Assembly: GCA_017937405.1 (NCBI GenBank)
Contig: JAGBDS010000099.1
Location: 1 to 32,064, forward strand
Length of the DNA stretch: 32,064 nucleotides
Reading direction: 5' to 3'
Source: Oscillibacter sp.
GTDB taxonomy: Bacteria > Bacillota > Clostridia > Oscillospirales > Oscillospiraceae
Below, one piece after another: positions 22,362-31,532 of this stretch. The translations under genes and the position numbers were made by a program. The notes beneath the pieces were generated by a model that was not told where the DNA came from, searched no databases, and saw only the letters and a list, made by a program, of their open reading frames with translations. Each line of letters opens with the position of its first letter. Position 1 is the first letter of the stretch.

Positions 22362-23849
22362 ATGAAGTATTACAGCACACGGGACAAGGCCGTCCGCATG
22401 GAGTCCGCCGAGGCTATCAAGATGGGCCTGAGCCGGGACGGCGGCCTGCTGACGCCGGAGTCCATCCCCCAGATCGACGAGGCTTTTCTGACAGGGCTGG
22501 TGAACGCCAGGTATCAGGAGCGGGCCGCCAAGGTCATGGGCCTGTACCTGACTGACTACACCTATGAGGAGCTGATGAGCTTCGCGGAGAACGCCTATGG
22601 CCCCGACAAGTTTGATACCGACGCCGTGGCCCCCGTCCGCAAGGTGGACGGCGCCACTCACTGCCTGGAGCTGTGGCACGGCCCCACCAGCGCCTTTAAG
22701 GACATGGCGCTGCAGATGCTGCCCCAGCTGCTCTTCGCCGCTCTCCGCAAGACCGGCGAGGACAAGACCGTCTGCATCCTGGTGGCGACCTCCGGCGACA
22801 CCGGCAAGGCCGCCATGGAGGGCTTTGCCGACGTGCCTCAGACCAAGATCATGGTGTTCTACCCCAAGGACGGCGTGTCCAAGGTCCAGGAGACCCAGAT
22901 GGTCACCCAGGACGGCGCCAACGTGGGCGTCTGCGCCGTGGTGGGCAACTTTGACGATGCCCAGGCCGGCGTGAAGCGCATTTTCTCCGACGAAAAGATG
23001 CGGGCCACCCTGGCGGACCGGGGCTACTTCCTGTCCTCCGCCAACTCCATCAACTGGGGCCGCATTCTGCCCCAGGTGGTGTACTACATCTCCTCCTACT
23101 GCGATCTGGTCCGGGACGGCGAGATCCAGATGGGCGACAAGGTGAATTTCTGCGTCCCCACCGGAAACTTCGGTGACATTCTGGCGGCTTATTATGCCAA
23201 GCGCATGGGCCTGCCCGTGGGCAAGCTCATCTGCGCCAGCAACCGCAACGATGTGCTGACGGACTTCCTCCGCACCGGCGTGTATGACCGCAACCGGCCT
23301 TTCCACACCACCATGAGCCCCTCCATGGACATTCTGGTGTCCAGCAACCTGGAGCGGCTGCTGTTCGACCTCTCCGGCGAAAACGACGAAGAGGTAAAGG
23401 GCTACATGACCGCCCTCAGCAAGGACGGCAAGTACGAGGTCTCCGACGATATCAAGGCGGCCTTGGAGGAGCAGTATTGGGGTGGCTTCTGCGACGAGGA
23501 CGGCACCGCCGCCACCATCGCGGATTACTACAAGAACAAGGGTTACCTCATTGATACCCACACCGCTGTGGCAGCTAACGTCATGGAGCAGTACCGCAAG
23601 GCCACTGGCGACGAGACGGTGACGGTGCTTGTCTCCACCGCCTCTCCCTACAAGTTCTGCAACCACGTGCTCACCGCCATCGGGGAGACTCCGGCCGACG
23701 ACGGCGTGGAGCTGCTGGACCAGCTGAACAGCGTGTCCGGCGTCACCGTGCCCCGGCGGCTGGCGGCTTTGAAGGGCAAGCAGCGGCGGTTTGACCTGAC
23801 CGCCGAGAAGCAGGAAATGGACAATGTGGTGCTGGACTTCCTGAAATAA
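22362..23849 (+). CDS. thrC: Threonine synthase
   Basis: The PLP enzyme that converts O-phosphohomoserine to threonine. The 495-residue protein has the conserved N-terminus MKYYSTRDKA, a typical long-form start. The PLP lysine is K113 in HGPTSAFKDMALQMLPQLL, the phosphate-binding segment ATSGDTGKAA follows, and VPTGNFGDILAAYYAKRMGL is also present. The frame is open upstream but only the ATG at 22362 has a ribosome binding site (GTGAGGAAA) and the right N-terminus. It is the last gene of the lepB operon or has its own unseen promoter. With ThrH (6900) it completes the phosphohomoserine-to-threonine step. Confidence 0.95.
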   Translation: MKYYSTRDKAVRMESAEAIKMGLSRDGGLLTPESIPQIDEAFLTGLVNARYQERAAKVMGLYLTDYTYEELMSFAENAYGPDKFDTDAVAPVRKVDGATHCLELWHGPTSAFKDMALQMLPQLLFAALRKTGEDKTVCILVATSGDTGKAAMEGFADVPQTKIMVFYPKDGVSKVQETQMVTQDGANVGVCAVVGNFDDAQAGVKRIFSDEKMRATLADRGYFLSSANSINWGRILPQVVYYISSYCDLVRDGEIQMGDKVNFCVPTGNFGDILAAYYAKRMGLPVGKLICASNRNDVLTDFLRTGVYDRNRPFHTTMSPSMDILVSSNLERLLFDLSGENDEEVKGYMTALSKDGKYEVSDDIKAALEEQYWGGFCDEDGTAATIADYYKNKGYLIDTHTAVAANVMEQYRKATGDETVTVLVSTASPYKFCNHVLTAIGETPADDGVELLDQLNSVSGVTVPRRLAALKGKQRRFDLTAEKQEMDNVVLDFLK

Positions 23850-23870
23850 TCGAGTAGGGGGAGAGACGGA

Positions 23871-24179
23871 ATGAAGCTGAAACGGAAATACGCCCGGCTT
23901 ATCATTGTGCTGTTGGCTGTGGATGTTCTGCTTGTGCTTCTGGTGCCGTTGCTGTTTCGCTGGGACGCACCCATGTTTTTGGTGACTGCGGACTTCTGCG
24001 CTGTTGTCACACTGAGCTTGTTGATACCATACCTGCGGATGCGGTTGCTGTTGTGTCCCCATTGTGGGCGGGGCGTTGCGCAGCCTTACTGGAATGCTGG
24101 TACGGGCCATGAGCAATTCTGCGTCAAGTGCGGCCAGCCTTTCGTATTCGACGACGACCCCGACGAGAACAAAAATTAA
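23871..24179 (+). CDS. Small membrane protein with C-terminal zinc ribbon
   Basis: A 102-residue protein with two hydrophobic helices (about 10-28 and 34-57) followed by a soluble tail with CPHC and CVKC, spaced about 21 residues apart, a typical zinc ribbon. The very C-terminus is acidic (DDDPDENKN). The start has GGGGAGAG at good spacing. No family recognised; similar TM plus zinc-ribbon proteins are frequent in clostridia. It lies between thrC (21 bases) and a metallophosphoesterase gene (18 bases), probably in one transcript. Confidence 0.75.
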   Translation: MKLKRKYARLIIVLLAVDVLLVLLVPLLFRWDAPMFLVTADFCAVVTLSLLIPYLRMRLLLCPHCGRGVAQPYWNAGTGHEQFCVKCGQPFVFDDDPDENKN

Positions 24180-24197
24180 ACAGAAGGGAGGGGTATT

Positions 24198-24878
24198 ATG
24201 GCCCTCTATGCCATCGGGGATCTGCACCTCTCCCTGACAGCCAACAAATCCATGGAGGTGTTTGGCCCCGCCTGGGAGAACTACCACGCCCGCATTGAGG
24301 ACGGGCTGTCCGTCCTGACGGAGGACGATACCCTCATCCTGGCGGGGGACACCTCCTGGGGCATTGACCTTAACGAGGCGGAGGCGGACTTCCGCTTTCT
24401 GGAGAGGTTCCCCGGGAAAAAATATCTCATTAAGGGAAACCACGACTACTGGTGGACCACCGCTGCCAAATTCCGTGCCTTCTGCGCCGAAAAAGGTTTT
24501 ACCACACTGGAGCTGCTCCACAACAACTGCGCTTTTTACGGGGACTACGCCCTTTGCGGCACCCGGGGCTGGTTCATGGAGGAGGATGCCCACAACGTCA
24601 AGGTCCTGAACCGGGAGGTCATGCGGCTGGAGACCAGCCTGAAGGCGGCGGGGGAGAAGCCCATTTTGTGCTTCCTCCACTATCCGCCCATTTATCAGGG
24701 CTACCAGTGCCCCGAGATTTTAGCGGTGCTGGAAAAGTACCATGTGGAGCAGTGCTGCTATGGCCACCTCCACGGGCCAACCATCCGGCGGCGGCTGGAA
24801 GGGAAGTGGGGAGAAACGGAGTTTTCCCTCATATCCGCGGACTATTTGGGATTTCAGCTAAAAAAATTTTGCGAATAA
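24198..24878 (+). CDS. Calcineurin-like metallophosphoesterase
   Basis: A 226-residue cytoplasmic phosphoesterase with the five conserved metal-binding blocks: GDLH (D8, H10), AGDTSWG (D51), GNHD (N81, H82), LHYPP (H161) and GHLHG (H190, H192). The TSWG after the second block places it in the group of uncharacterised clostridial phosphoesterases. Substrate unknown: candidates are nucleotides, phosphoproteins or RNA ends. AAGGGAGGGG precedes the ATG. It ends the thrC-side gene group; tig has its own promoter. Confidence 0.88.
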   Translation: MALYAIGDLHLSLTANKSMEVFGPAWENYHARIEDGLSVLTEDDTLILAGDTSWGIDLNEAEADFRFLERFPGKKYLIKGNHDYWWTTAAKFRAFCAEKGFTTLELLHNNCAFYGDYALCGTRGWFMEEDAHNVKVLNREVMRLETSLKAAGEKPILCFLHYPPIYQGYQCPEILAVLEKYHVEQCCYGHLHGPTIRRRLEGKWGETEFSLISADYLGFQLKKFCE

Positions 24879-24910
24879 TCGAAAAAAGACTAGCATTTTC
24901 AAGATTTTTC

Positions 24911-24919
24911 TGTTAAAAT
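24911..24919 (+). promoter_or_regulatory. Extended -10 promoter for tig
   Basis: TGTTAAAAT gives a TGn extension and a -10 box 49 bases before the tig start. A -35 box is not clear. Surrounding sequence is AT-rich in contrast to both genes. Confidence 0.5.
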
Positions 24920-24968
24920 ACCTATTTGCACCGGCATTTGACTGGTGATGAACGGAGGAGTTAACGTA

Positions 24969-26402
24969 ATGAGTGTCAAAAGCTGTGAAAAAGTTGAAAA
25001 AAGCCAGGTTGCGCTGACCATTGAGGTCGGCTCTGCCGAGTTCGAGGCTGCCATCGAAAAAGCATATCAGAAGATGCGCAAGAAGATCAACGTGCCGGGC
25101 TTCCGCCCTGGCAAGGCCCCCCGCAAGATCATTGAGGGCATGTACGGCGCAGAGGTGTTTTTCGAGGAGGCCATCAATATCGCGTTCCCCGAGGCCTATG
25201 AGGCCGCTGTGAAGGAGCAGGAGCTGCAGGTCGTCGGCTATCCCAGCGTTGAGATGGTGGGCGAGGTCACCAAGGAAGGCTTCACCTTCAAGGCTACCAC
25301 TCCCGTGTATCCCGAGGTCACTCTGGGCGAGTACAAGGGCCTGTCCGCTCCCAAGGACGAGGTCAAGGTCACGGCTAGCGATGTGGACGAGCGCCTCAAG
25401 CAGCTCTCTGACCGCAATACCCGTCTGGTGAGCGTGGAGCGCGAGGCCAAGGAGGGTGACACCGCTGTCATCGACTTCGAGGGCTTCCTGAACGGCGAGC
25501 CTTTCGACGGCGGCAAGGGCGAGAATCACAGCCTGGAGCTGGGCTCTCACAGCTTCGTTCCCGGCTTTGAGGAGCAGGTCATCGGCATGAAGGCCGGCGA
25601 CGAGAAGGACATCGACATCACCTTCCCCGAGGACTATCACGCTGACCTGGCCGGCAAGGCTGTGGTCTTCAAGGTGAAGGTCCACGAGGTCAAGGAGAAG
25701 GAAGTCCCCGTCATGGATGACGAGTTTGCCAAGGACGTCAGCGAGTTCGACACCCTGAAGGACCTGAAGGCTGACCTGAAGAAGAAGATCACCGAGGAGC
25801 GCCAGAAGGAGGCCGACCGTGCCTTTGAGGATGCCTTGATGGAGCAGGTGGCCGCCAATATCACCGCTGATGTGCCCGACGCCATGATCGAGACCCAGGC
25901 CCGTCAGTTCCTGGACAACTTTAAGATGCAGATCGCCCAGAGCGGCATTCCCTATGACCAGTACATGCAGATGACCGGTATGGACGAGGGTAAGCTGCTG
26001 GAGGACGCCAAGGAGCCCGCCACCCGTCAGGTGCGGATGGACCTGGCTGTTGCCGCCATCATCAAGGCTGAGAACCTGGACGCCACCGATGAGGAGGTCG
26101 AGGCCGAGTTCAAGCGTCTGGCTGAGCAGTACGGTATGGATGTGGAGATGGTCAAGAAGTATCTCCAGGCTGAGCAGGTGAAGGATCAGCTCATCAGCCA
26201 GAAGGCTGTGGCCGTGGTAGTGGACAGCGCCACTGCTACCAAGCCCGAGAAGAAGACCGCCAAGAAGGCCGCTAAGAAGGCCGAGGATGAGGCTGAGGCT
26301 GCTGAGGGCGAGGAGAAGCCCGCCAAGAAGCCTGCCGCCAAGAAGAAGACCACCAAGAAGGCTGAGACTGAGGAAGCCCCCGCTGAGAAGGACGCCGAAT
26401 AA
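24969..26402 (+). CDS. tig: Trigger factor, with a histone-like C-terminal tail
   Basis: The ribosome-bound chaperone that receives nascent chains. The 477 residues have the ribosome-binding loop GFRPGKAPRKIIE, a complete FKBP-type prolyl isomerase domain (GDTAVIDFEGFLNGEPFDGG to FKVKVHEVKEKE) and the helical C-domain. Beyond the usual end (about residue 423) is an extra tail of about 54 residues made almost only of Lys, Ala, Glu, Thr and Pro, with repeated KKAAKK and EEKPAKK units, resembling histone H1. The tail is encoded in frame and rich in AAG and GCC codons. The ATG at 24969 has GGAGG upstream; an upstream in-frame start is unlikely. Confidence 0.95.
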   Translation: MSVKSCEKVEKSQVALTIEVGSAEFEAAIEKAYQKMRKKINVPGFRPGKAPRKIIEGMYGAEVFFEEAINIAFPEAYEAAVKEQELQVVGYPSVEMVGEVTKEGFTFKATTPVYPEVTLGEYKGLSAPKDEVKVTASDVDERLKQLSDRNTRLVSVEREAKEGDTAVIDFEGFLNGEPFDGGKGENHSLELGSHSFVPGFEEQVIGMKAGDEKDIDITFPEDYHADLAGKAVVFKVKVHEVKEKEVPVMDDEFAKDVSEFDTLKDLKADLKKKITEERQKEADRAFEDALMEQVAANITADVPDAMIETQARQFLDNFKMQIAQSGIPYDQYMQMTGMDEGKLLEDAKEPATRQVRMDLAVAAIIKAENLDATDEEVEAEFKRLAEQYGMDVEMVKKYLQAEQVKDQLISQKAVAVVVDSATATKPEKKTAKKAAKKAEDEAEAAEGEEKPAKKPAAKKKTTKKAETEEAPAEKDAE

Positions 26403-26441
26403 GCACGAATCTTTTCCCAACGATTTTTTACAGATTCGACA

Positions 26442-26478
26442 CATTCTCTCATGGTGCCTGTGGTATCATGAGAGAATG
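26442..26478. promoter_or_regulatory. Perfect 12-bp inverted repeat upstream of clpP
   Basis: CATTCTCTCATG (26442-26453) and CATGAGAGAATG (26467-26478) are exact reverse complements separated by 13 bases. An extended -10 signal (TGGTATCAT, 26461-26469) overlaps the right arm. The dyad is 33 bases before the clpP start. It could be a repressor site, an mRNA leader hairpin or a weak terminator for tig; there is no T-run. It matches neither CIRCE nor the CtsR heptad repeat. Confidence 0.6.
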
Positions 26479-26511
26479 GTTTATAGGCACAAATGATTGG
26501 AGGTTTTTCTC

Positions 26512-27093
26512 ATGAGTTTAGTCCCTTACGTCGTCGAGCAGACCAGCCGGGGCGAGCGTTCCTACGACATTTTCTCCCGCCTTCTGAACGACCGCATCAT
26601 TTTCCTGGGCGAGGAGGTCAATGCCACCACCGCCAGTCTGGTGGTGGCCCAAATGCTGTATCTGGAGGCTCAGGACCCGGACAAGGACATCCAGTTCTAT
26701 ATCAACAGCCCCGGCGGCTCTGTCACCGACGGCATGGCCATCTATGATACCATGCAGTATGTCAAGTGCGACGTGTCCACCATCTGCGTGGGTATGGCCG
26801 CCAGCATGGGTGCGTTCCTGCTGTCCTCCGGCGCCAAGGGTAAGCGTTTTGCCCTGCCCAACGCGGAGATCATGATCCATCAGCCCTCTGCCGGCACCCA
26901 GGGCAAGGTGACGGACATGGAGATCGACGTGGAGCATTTCCTGCGGATCAAGAAGAAGCTGAACCAGATCCTGGCGGAGAACACCGGCAAGACCGCCGAG
27001 GAGATCAAGGTCGCCTCCGAGCGGGACCACTGGATGACTGCCGACGAGGCCAAGGAATTCGGCCTGGTGGATAAGATCATCATCAAAAAGTAA
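26512..27093 (+). CDS. clpP: ATP-dependent Clp protease proteolytic subunit
   Basis: The barrel-forming serine protease partner of ClpX (and ClpC). The 193 residues contain the catalytic triad Ser98 ([11 protein letters not shown]), His123 (IMIHQPSAG) and Asp172 ([10 protein letters not shown]). The N-terminus [20 protein letters not shown] is typical and a short propeptide is not evident. GGAGG lies 8 bases before the ATG at 26512; an upstream TTG at 26497 overlaps that site. clpX follows 25 bases downstream. Confidence 0.96.
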   Translation: MSLVPYVVEQTSRGERSYDIFSRLLNDRIIFLGEEVNATTASLVVAQMLYLEAQDPDKDIQFYINSPGGSVTDGMAIYDTMQYVKCDVSTICVGMAASMGAFLLSSGAKGKRFALPNAEIMIHQPSAGTQGKVTDMEIDVEHFLRIKKKLNQILAENTGKTAEEIKVASERDHWMTADEAKEFGLVDKIIIKK

Positions 27094-27118
27094 CTAAGCG
27101 AGAACTGAGGTAACGACC

Positions 27119-28435
27119 ATGAGCGACGACGGCAAAAAGTCCCTGCGGTGCTCGTTCTGCGGCAAGCACGAGAACCAGGTCCACCGCATGATCCAGGGTC
27201 CTGGCGTGCGCATCTGCGACGAGTGTGTGCAGCTTTGCATGAGCATCCTGAGCGACGGGTTTGACAGTCCTTCCGACCCTATGGAGGACATTCCTGACCA
27301 GCTCCCCACGCCGCGGGAGATCAAGGACGTTCTGGACCAGTACGTCATCGGGCAGGAGGAGGCCAAGGTGGCCCTGTCTGTTGCAGTATATAACCACTAT
27401 AAGCGCATTTTCTTCGGCGGCGACGAGGATGTGGAGCTCCAGAAGAGCAATATCCTGATGCTGGGCCCCACCGGCTCCGGCAAGACGCTGTTCGCCCAGA
27501 CCCTGGCCCGCATTCTGAAGGTGCCTTTCGCCATTGCCGACGCCACCACTCTCACCGAGGCCGGCTATGTGGGCGATGATGTGGAGAACATCCTCCTGCG
27601 TCTGCTCCAGGCCGCTGATTTCGATGTGGAGCGGGCTGAGCACGGCATCATCTATGTGGATGAGATCGACAAGATCGCCCGGAAGAGCGAGAACACCTCC
27701 ATCACCCGGGACGTGTCTGGCGAAGGTGTGCAGCAGGCGCTGCTGAAGATCGTGGAGGGTACCGTCGCCAACGTGCCGCCGCAGGGCGGCCGGAAGCACC
27801 CCCATCAGGAGTTCATCCAGGTGAACACGAAGAACATTTTGTTCATCTGCGGCGGCGCTTTCGACGGGTTGGAGAAAATCATCGAGCGCCGTCTGGACCA
27901 GAAGAGCATCGGCTTCGGCGCCAATGTCCAGGGCAAGAAGGACAAGGACATGGATAAGATCCTCCATGAGGTCCAGCCTCACGACATTCTGAAGTTCGGC
28001 ATTATCCCCGAGCTGGTGGGCCGTCTGCCGGTCATCGCGCCGCTGAATGCGTTGAAGCGGGAAGACCTGGTACGCATCCTCCAGGAGCCGAAAAACGCCC
28101 TGGTGAAGCAGTACAAGAAGCTGCTGGAATATGACGACGTGGACCTGGAGTTCACGACGGAGGCGCTGGACGCCATCGCAGACAAGGCCATTGAGCGCAA
28201 TATTGGCGCCCGGGGCCTGCGGGCTGTGATGGAGGGTATCCTGACCCAGGTCATGTATGACATCCCCTCTGACCCCACCATCGTCAAGGTCGTCATCACG
28301 AAGGACTGCGTGGAGGGCAAGGGGACCCCGGAGCTGACCCGGGACCCTGAGAAAATCAGCTATTCCGTGAAACTGAACACCGGCAAGGGCGAGAAGTCCG
28401 CCAAGGGCGGCTCCGCTCCTAAGTCGGCGTCTTAA
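27119..28435 (+). CDS. clpX: ATP-dependent Clp protease ATP-binding subunit ClpX
   Basis: The AAA+ unfoldase that feeds substrates into ClpP. The 438 residues have the N-terminal zinc domain (C11, C14, C33, C36), Walker A GPTGSGKT (116-123), Walker [10 protein letters not shown], sensor and arginine-finger regions, and the ClpP-binding region around [14 protein letters not shown]. The C-terminus ends in a basic, Ser/Lys-rich stretch ([16 protein letters not shown]), a mild echo of the tig tail. GAGG lies 8 bases before the ATG. Confidence 0.96.
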   Translation: MSDDGKKSLRCSFCGKHENQVHRMIQGPGVRICDECVQLCMSILSDGFDSPSDPMEDIPDQLPTPREIKDVLDQYVIGQEEAKVALSVAVYNHYKRIFFGGDEDVELQKSNILMLGPTGSGKTLFAQTLARILKVPFAIADATTLTEAGYVGDDVENILLRLLQAADFDVERAEHGIIYVDEIDKIARKSENTSITRDVSGEGVQQALLKIVEGTVANVPPQGGRKHPHQEFIQVNTKNILFICGGAFDGLEKIIERRLDQKSIGFGANVQGKKDKDMDKILHEVQPHDILKFGIIPELVGRLPVIAPLNALKREDLVRILQEPKNALVKQYKKLLEYDDVDLEFTTEALDAIADKAIERNIGARGLRAVMEGILTQVMYDIPSDPTIVKVVITKDCVEGKGTPELTRDPEKISYSVKLNTGKGEKSAKGGSAPKSAS

Positions 28436-28440
28436 ATCAG

Positions 28441-28474
28441 GAGGGAGGGACGTCGAAACGCCTCTCCCTCTTTT
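28441..28474 (+). terminator. Weak hairpin terminator or attenuator between clpX and lon
   Basis: GAGGGAG (28441-28447) pairs with CTCCCTC (28464-28470), followed by TTTT. The loop is long (16 bases), so termination is probably partial and lon would be read through in part. Confidence 0.5.
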
Positions 28475-28501
28475 CCATTTCCAAGAAAGGAAATCGATCC
28501 T

Positions 28502-30919
28502 ATGGAACCCATGACGATGAATATTCCCGTTCTGGCTCTCCGAGGCCTGACGGTTTTCCCCCATATGACTCTGACCTTCGATGTGGAGCGCCCCATCTCC
28601 ATTACCGCCCTGCAGCGGGCTATGGAGGCGGACCAGGAAATTTTCCTGGTTACGCAGCGGGAGATCGGCGTCAACGCTCCTGTTGAGAAGGACCTGTATG
28701 AGATCGGAACGGTCTCCCACATCAGCCAGATCCTGCGGCTGTCTGCCACCTCCATGCGGGTGATGGTAGAGGGCCGCTATCGGGCGCGGCTGCGCCGCCT
28801 GTGGCAGACGGAGCCCTTCCTGCAGGCCAACGTGGAGACGCTGGCGGAGGAGGAAGACTCTGAGGCGTTCCGCCGCAGTCCCCGGACCGAGGCGCTGCTC
28901 CGCCAGACCTGGAATTTGTTCAGCGAATACGCGGAGCTGGCTGGAAGTGTGCCGGATGAGATTATCACCACGGTGATGGACTGCCGGGATGTGGGATATC
29001 TGGCGGACTTCATTACCCAGAATATCGCCCTGCGCCATACCGACAAGCAGGAGATTTTGGAGGAGATGGCGCCTTTTATCCGCCTGCGGAAACTGAACGG
29101 CTTCCTGGCCCGGGAGTGCAACGTCCTGGGCTTTGAGCATGAGATGGAGGGCAAGGTACGGGATCAGCTGGCCCGTTCCCAGCGGGACCAGATCCTGCGG
29201 ACACAAATTCGTGTCCTCCAGAACGAGCTGGGGGAGGAAGATGGCGACGATGAGATCGACACCTACCGCCAGAAGATCATGGCCCTCGAATTGGACGAGG
29301 ATACCCAGAAGCATTTGATGAAGGAGGTCAACAAGCTCTCCAAGCAGCCCTTCGGCAGCGCCGAGGGCGCCGTCATCCGCAACTACTTGGATGTGTGCCT
29401 GGAGATGCCCTGGAAGACCTATACGAAGGAACGGGTCAGCGTGGACGCTGCCCGCAAGGTTCTGGACAAGGACCATTTTGGCCTGGAAAAGGTGAAGGAG
29501 CGCATTCTGGAGACCATTGCGGTCCGCCAGATGAACCCGGAGGGGAAGGGGCAGATCATCTGCTTGGTGGGCCCTCCCGGTGTGGGTAAGACCTCTATTG
29601 CTATTTCCGTCGCCAAAGCGCTGAACCGGAAGCTGGCCCGCATTTCTCTGGGCGGCGTCCGGGATGAGGCGGACATCCGGGGCCACCGCAAGACGTACAT
29701 AGGCTCCATGCCCGGCCGCATCATTGAGGCCATCAGCCGTAGCGGGTCTATGAATCCCCTTTTGTTGCTGGACGAGATCGACAAGTTGGGCAATGACTAC
29801 CGGGGCGACCCGGCGTCCGCCCTGCTGGAGGTGCTGGACAGCGAGCAGAACTACGCGTTCCGGGACCACTTCCTGGAAATTCCCGTGGATTTGAGCAAGG
29901 TCATGTTTATCACCACTGCCAATACCAGCGATACCATTCCAAGACCTCTGATGGACCGTATGGAGGTCATCCAGCTCTCCAGCTACACCGACGAGGAAAA
30001 GGTGCAGATCGCCAAGCGGCATCTGCTGCCCAAGCAGATGGAGGAGCATGGACTGAAGAAGGGCACCATTCGTATGAGCGACGATGTGCTGCGGGCCATC
30101 ATCCGGGACTACACCCGGGAGTCCGGCGTGCGTCTTCTGGAGCGGCGGCTGGCTGCTGTCTGCCGGAAGACAGATATGCGCCTGATTGCAGGGGATGTAA
30201 AGCGAGTCACTGTTACAGAAAAAGACTTGCCCAAGCTGCTGGACTGCCAGCCCTATCCCCCTGCCCTCCACACGGAGAAAGAGGAGACCGGCGTGGTGAA
30301 CGGCCTGGCCTGGACCGAGGCCGGCGGTGAGATTTTGGAAGTTGAGGTCAATGTGATGGAGGGCTCCGGCAAGCTGGAGATGACCGGAAACCTGGGCGAC
30401 GTAATGAAAGAATCTGCTCAGGCGGCCCTGAGCTGCCTGCGGAGCCGGGCGGCGGTGCTGGGCATCGAGGCCGATTTCTACAAGACCAAGGACATCCACG
30501 TCCACTTCCCGGAAGGCGCTGTGCCCAAGGACGGGCCCTCTGCCGGTATCGCCGTTACCACCGCCATGCTGTCCGCTCTGACAGGCCGGAAAGTCAAGGC
30601 AGGCGTTGCGATGACAGGTGAAGTCACTTTACGGGGACGGGTGCTGCCCATCGGCGGCTTGAAGGAAAAAAGCATGGCCGCTCTGCGGAATCACATCGGT
30701 ACGGTGCTGATCCCGAAGGACAATGTCCGGGACCTGGAGGAGATCGACCAGACCGTCCGGGCCGCTTTGCGGTTCGTGCCTGTGGAGACGGTGGACCAGG
30801 TGTTTGTTGAGGCCCTGTGCCCGGAATCTGACCCAGTGCGGGAGGAGATCGCCGGGCGGGTAGCCGCTTTCGCCCCCATCAACCGGGAGACGGTGAGTGA
30901 CGCAGGACTGCGTCAGTAA
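28502..30919 (+). CDS. lon: ATP-dependent Lon protease
   Basis: A AAA+ serine protease that degrades damaged and regulatory proteins. The 805 residues have the LON N-domain (start NIPVLALRGLTVFPHM), the Walker A GPPGVGKT (357-364), Walker B PLLLLDEIDKLG, and the protease domain with Ser680 (KDGPSAGIAV) and Lys723 (GGLKEKSMAA). The 43-residue distance between Ser and Lys equals that in E. coli Lon. AAAGGA precedes the ATG. The stop is 16 bases before the engB start. Confidence 0.96.
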   Translation: MEPMTMNIPVLALRGLTVFPHMTLTFDVERPISITALQRAMEADQEIFLVTQREIGVNAPVEKDLYEIGTVSHISQILRLSATSMRVMVEGRYRARLRRLWQTEPFLQANVETLAEEEDSEAFRRSPRTEALLRQTWNLFSEYAELAGSVPDEIITTVMDCRDVGYLADFITQNIALRHTDKQEILEEMAPFIRLRKLNGFLARECNVLGFEHEMEGKVRDQLARSQRDQILRTQIRVLQNELGEEDGDDEIDTYRQKIMALELDEDTQKHLMKEVNKLSKQPFGSAEGAVIRNYLDVCLEMPWKTYTKERVSVDAARKVLDKDHFGLEKVKERILETIAVRQMNPEGKGQIICLVGPPGVGKTSIAISVAKALNRKLARISLGGVRDEADIRGHRKTYIGSMPGRIIEAISRSGSMNPLLLLDEIDKLGNDYRGDPASALLEVLDSEQNYAFRDHFLEIPVDLSKVMFITTANTSDTIPRPLMDRMEVIQLSSYTDEEKVQIAKRHLLPKQMEEHGLKKGTIRMSDDVLRAIIRDYTRESGVRLLERRLAAVCRKTDMRLIAGDVKRVTVTEKDLPKLLDCQPYPPALHTEKEETGVVNGLAWTEAGGEILEVEVNVMEGSGKLEMTGNLGDVMKESAQAALSCLRSRAAVLGIEADFYKTKDIHVHFPEGAVPKDGPSAGIAVTTAMLSALTGRKVKAGVAMTGEVTLRGRVLPIGGLKEKSMAALRNHIGTVLIPKDNVRDLEEIDQTVRAALRFVPVETVDQVFVEALCPESDPVREEIAGRVAAFAPINRETVSDAGLRQ

Positions 30920-30935
30920 GAAAAGGAGGGCACTG

Positions 30936-31532
30936 ATGCCTTTGAATTTTGGAAAAGCCGCATTCAGCCGTTCCGCCGGGGCGCCCAAGGACTTTTTGAA
31001 AGACGGTCTGCCTCAGTTTGCTTTCGCGGGCCGGTCCAATGTGGGAAAGTCCTCCGTCATCAACCGCTTGCTGAACCGGAAAAATCTGGCCTATGTGGGT
31101 GCCTCTCCCGGAAAGACCACCCAGATCAACTATTTTTTGGTGGATGACCGGGCTTATCTGGTGGACCTGCCGGGCTACGGCTACGCCAAGGTCAGTCAGG
31201 CGGAGAAGGAACGCTGGGCAAAGCTGATGGAGACCTATTTCCAGGAGGGCGCCGACGCCATCACCGCTGGCGTGCTGATCGTGGATATTCGCCACAAGCC
31301 CACAGAAAACGACAAGGTCATGCACGGCTGGTTCCGGGAGAGCGGCTGCCCGGAGATCATCGTGGCGAACAAGCTGGATAAGCTGAAAAAGAGCCAGGTG
31401 GAGCCTGCATTGGCACTGATTCGGGAGACGCTGGAGCTGACAGACGAGGACATTCTGATTCCTTTTTCCGCGGAAAAAGGAATGGGTAAGGATGAGCTGA
31501 TCGGCTTGCTGAACAAAGCCTGTGAATCATAA
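30936..31532 (+). CDS. engB: Ribosome biogenesis GTP-binding protein EngB (YsxC)
   Basis: An essential GTPase of 50S subunit assembly. The 198 residues carry G1 GRSNVGKSS (32-40), the switch I Thr in SPGKTTQINYF, G3 DLPGYGYAK (77-85), G4 NKLD (145-148) and G5 FSAEKG. The ATG at 30936 has AGGAGG 6 bases upstream; an earlier in-frame ATG at 30897 overlaps the end of lon without a site. Position after lon is the standard Bacillota order. It is the last chromosomal gene before the right IS copy. Confidence 0.95.
   Translation: MPLNFGKAAFSRSAGAPKDFLKDGLPQFAFAGRSNVGKSSVINRLLNRKNLAYVGASPGKTTQINYFLVDDRAYLVDLPGYGYAKVSQAEKERWAKLMETYFQEGADAITAGVLIVDIRHKPTENDKVMHGWFRESGCPEIIVANKLDKLKKSQVEPALALIRETLELTDEDILIPFSAEKGMGKDELIGLLNKACES

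Noticed and set aside
22224-24680. An 818-codon minus-strand frame across thrC and the metallophosphoesterase
   Set aside because: Antisense shadow of strong plus-strand genes; low-complexity His/Gly/Val/Leu translation.
24858-26444. A Leu/Gly-rich 528-codon minus-strand frame opposite tig
   Set aside because: Mirror of the tig codon pattern; no start signal and no family resemblance.
26442-26478. CIRCE or CtsR heat-shock operator before clpP
   Set aside because: The repeat is neither TTAGCACTC-N9-GAGTGCTAA nor a GGTCAAA direct repeat.
27083-30505. A 1140-codon open frame on the minus strand across clpX and lon
   Set aside because: It is antisense to two certain genes. Long antisense frames are expected with this GC content and codon bias, and the translation has no recognisable domain.
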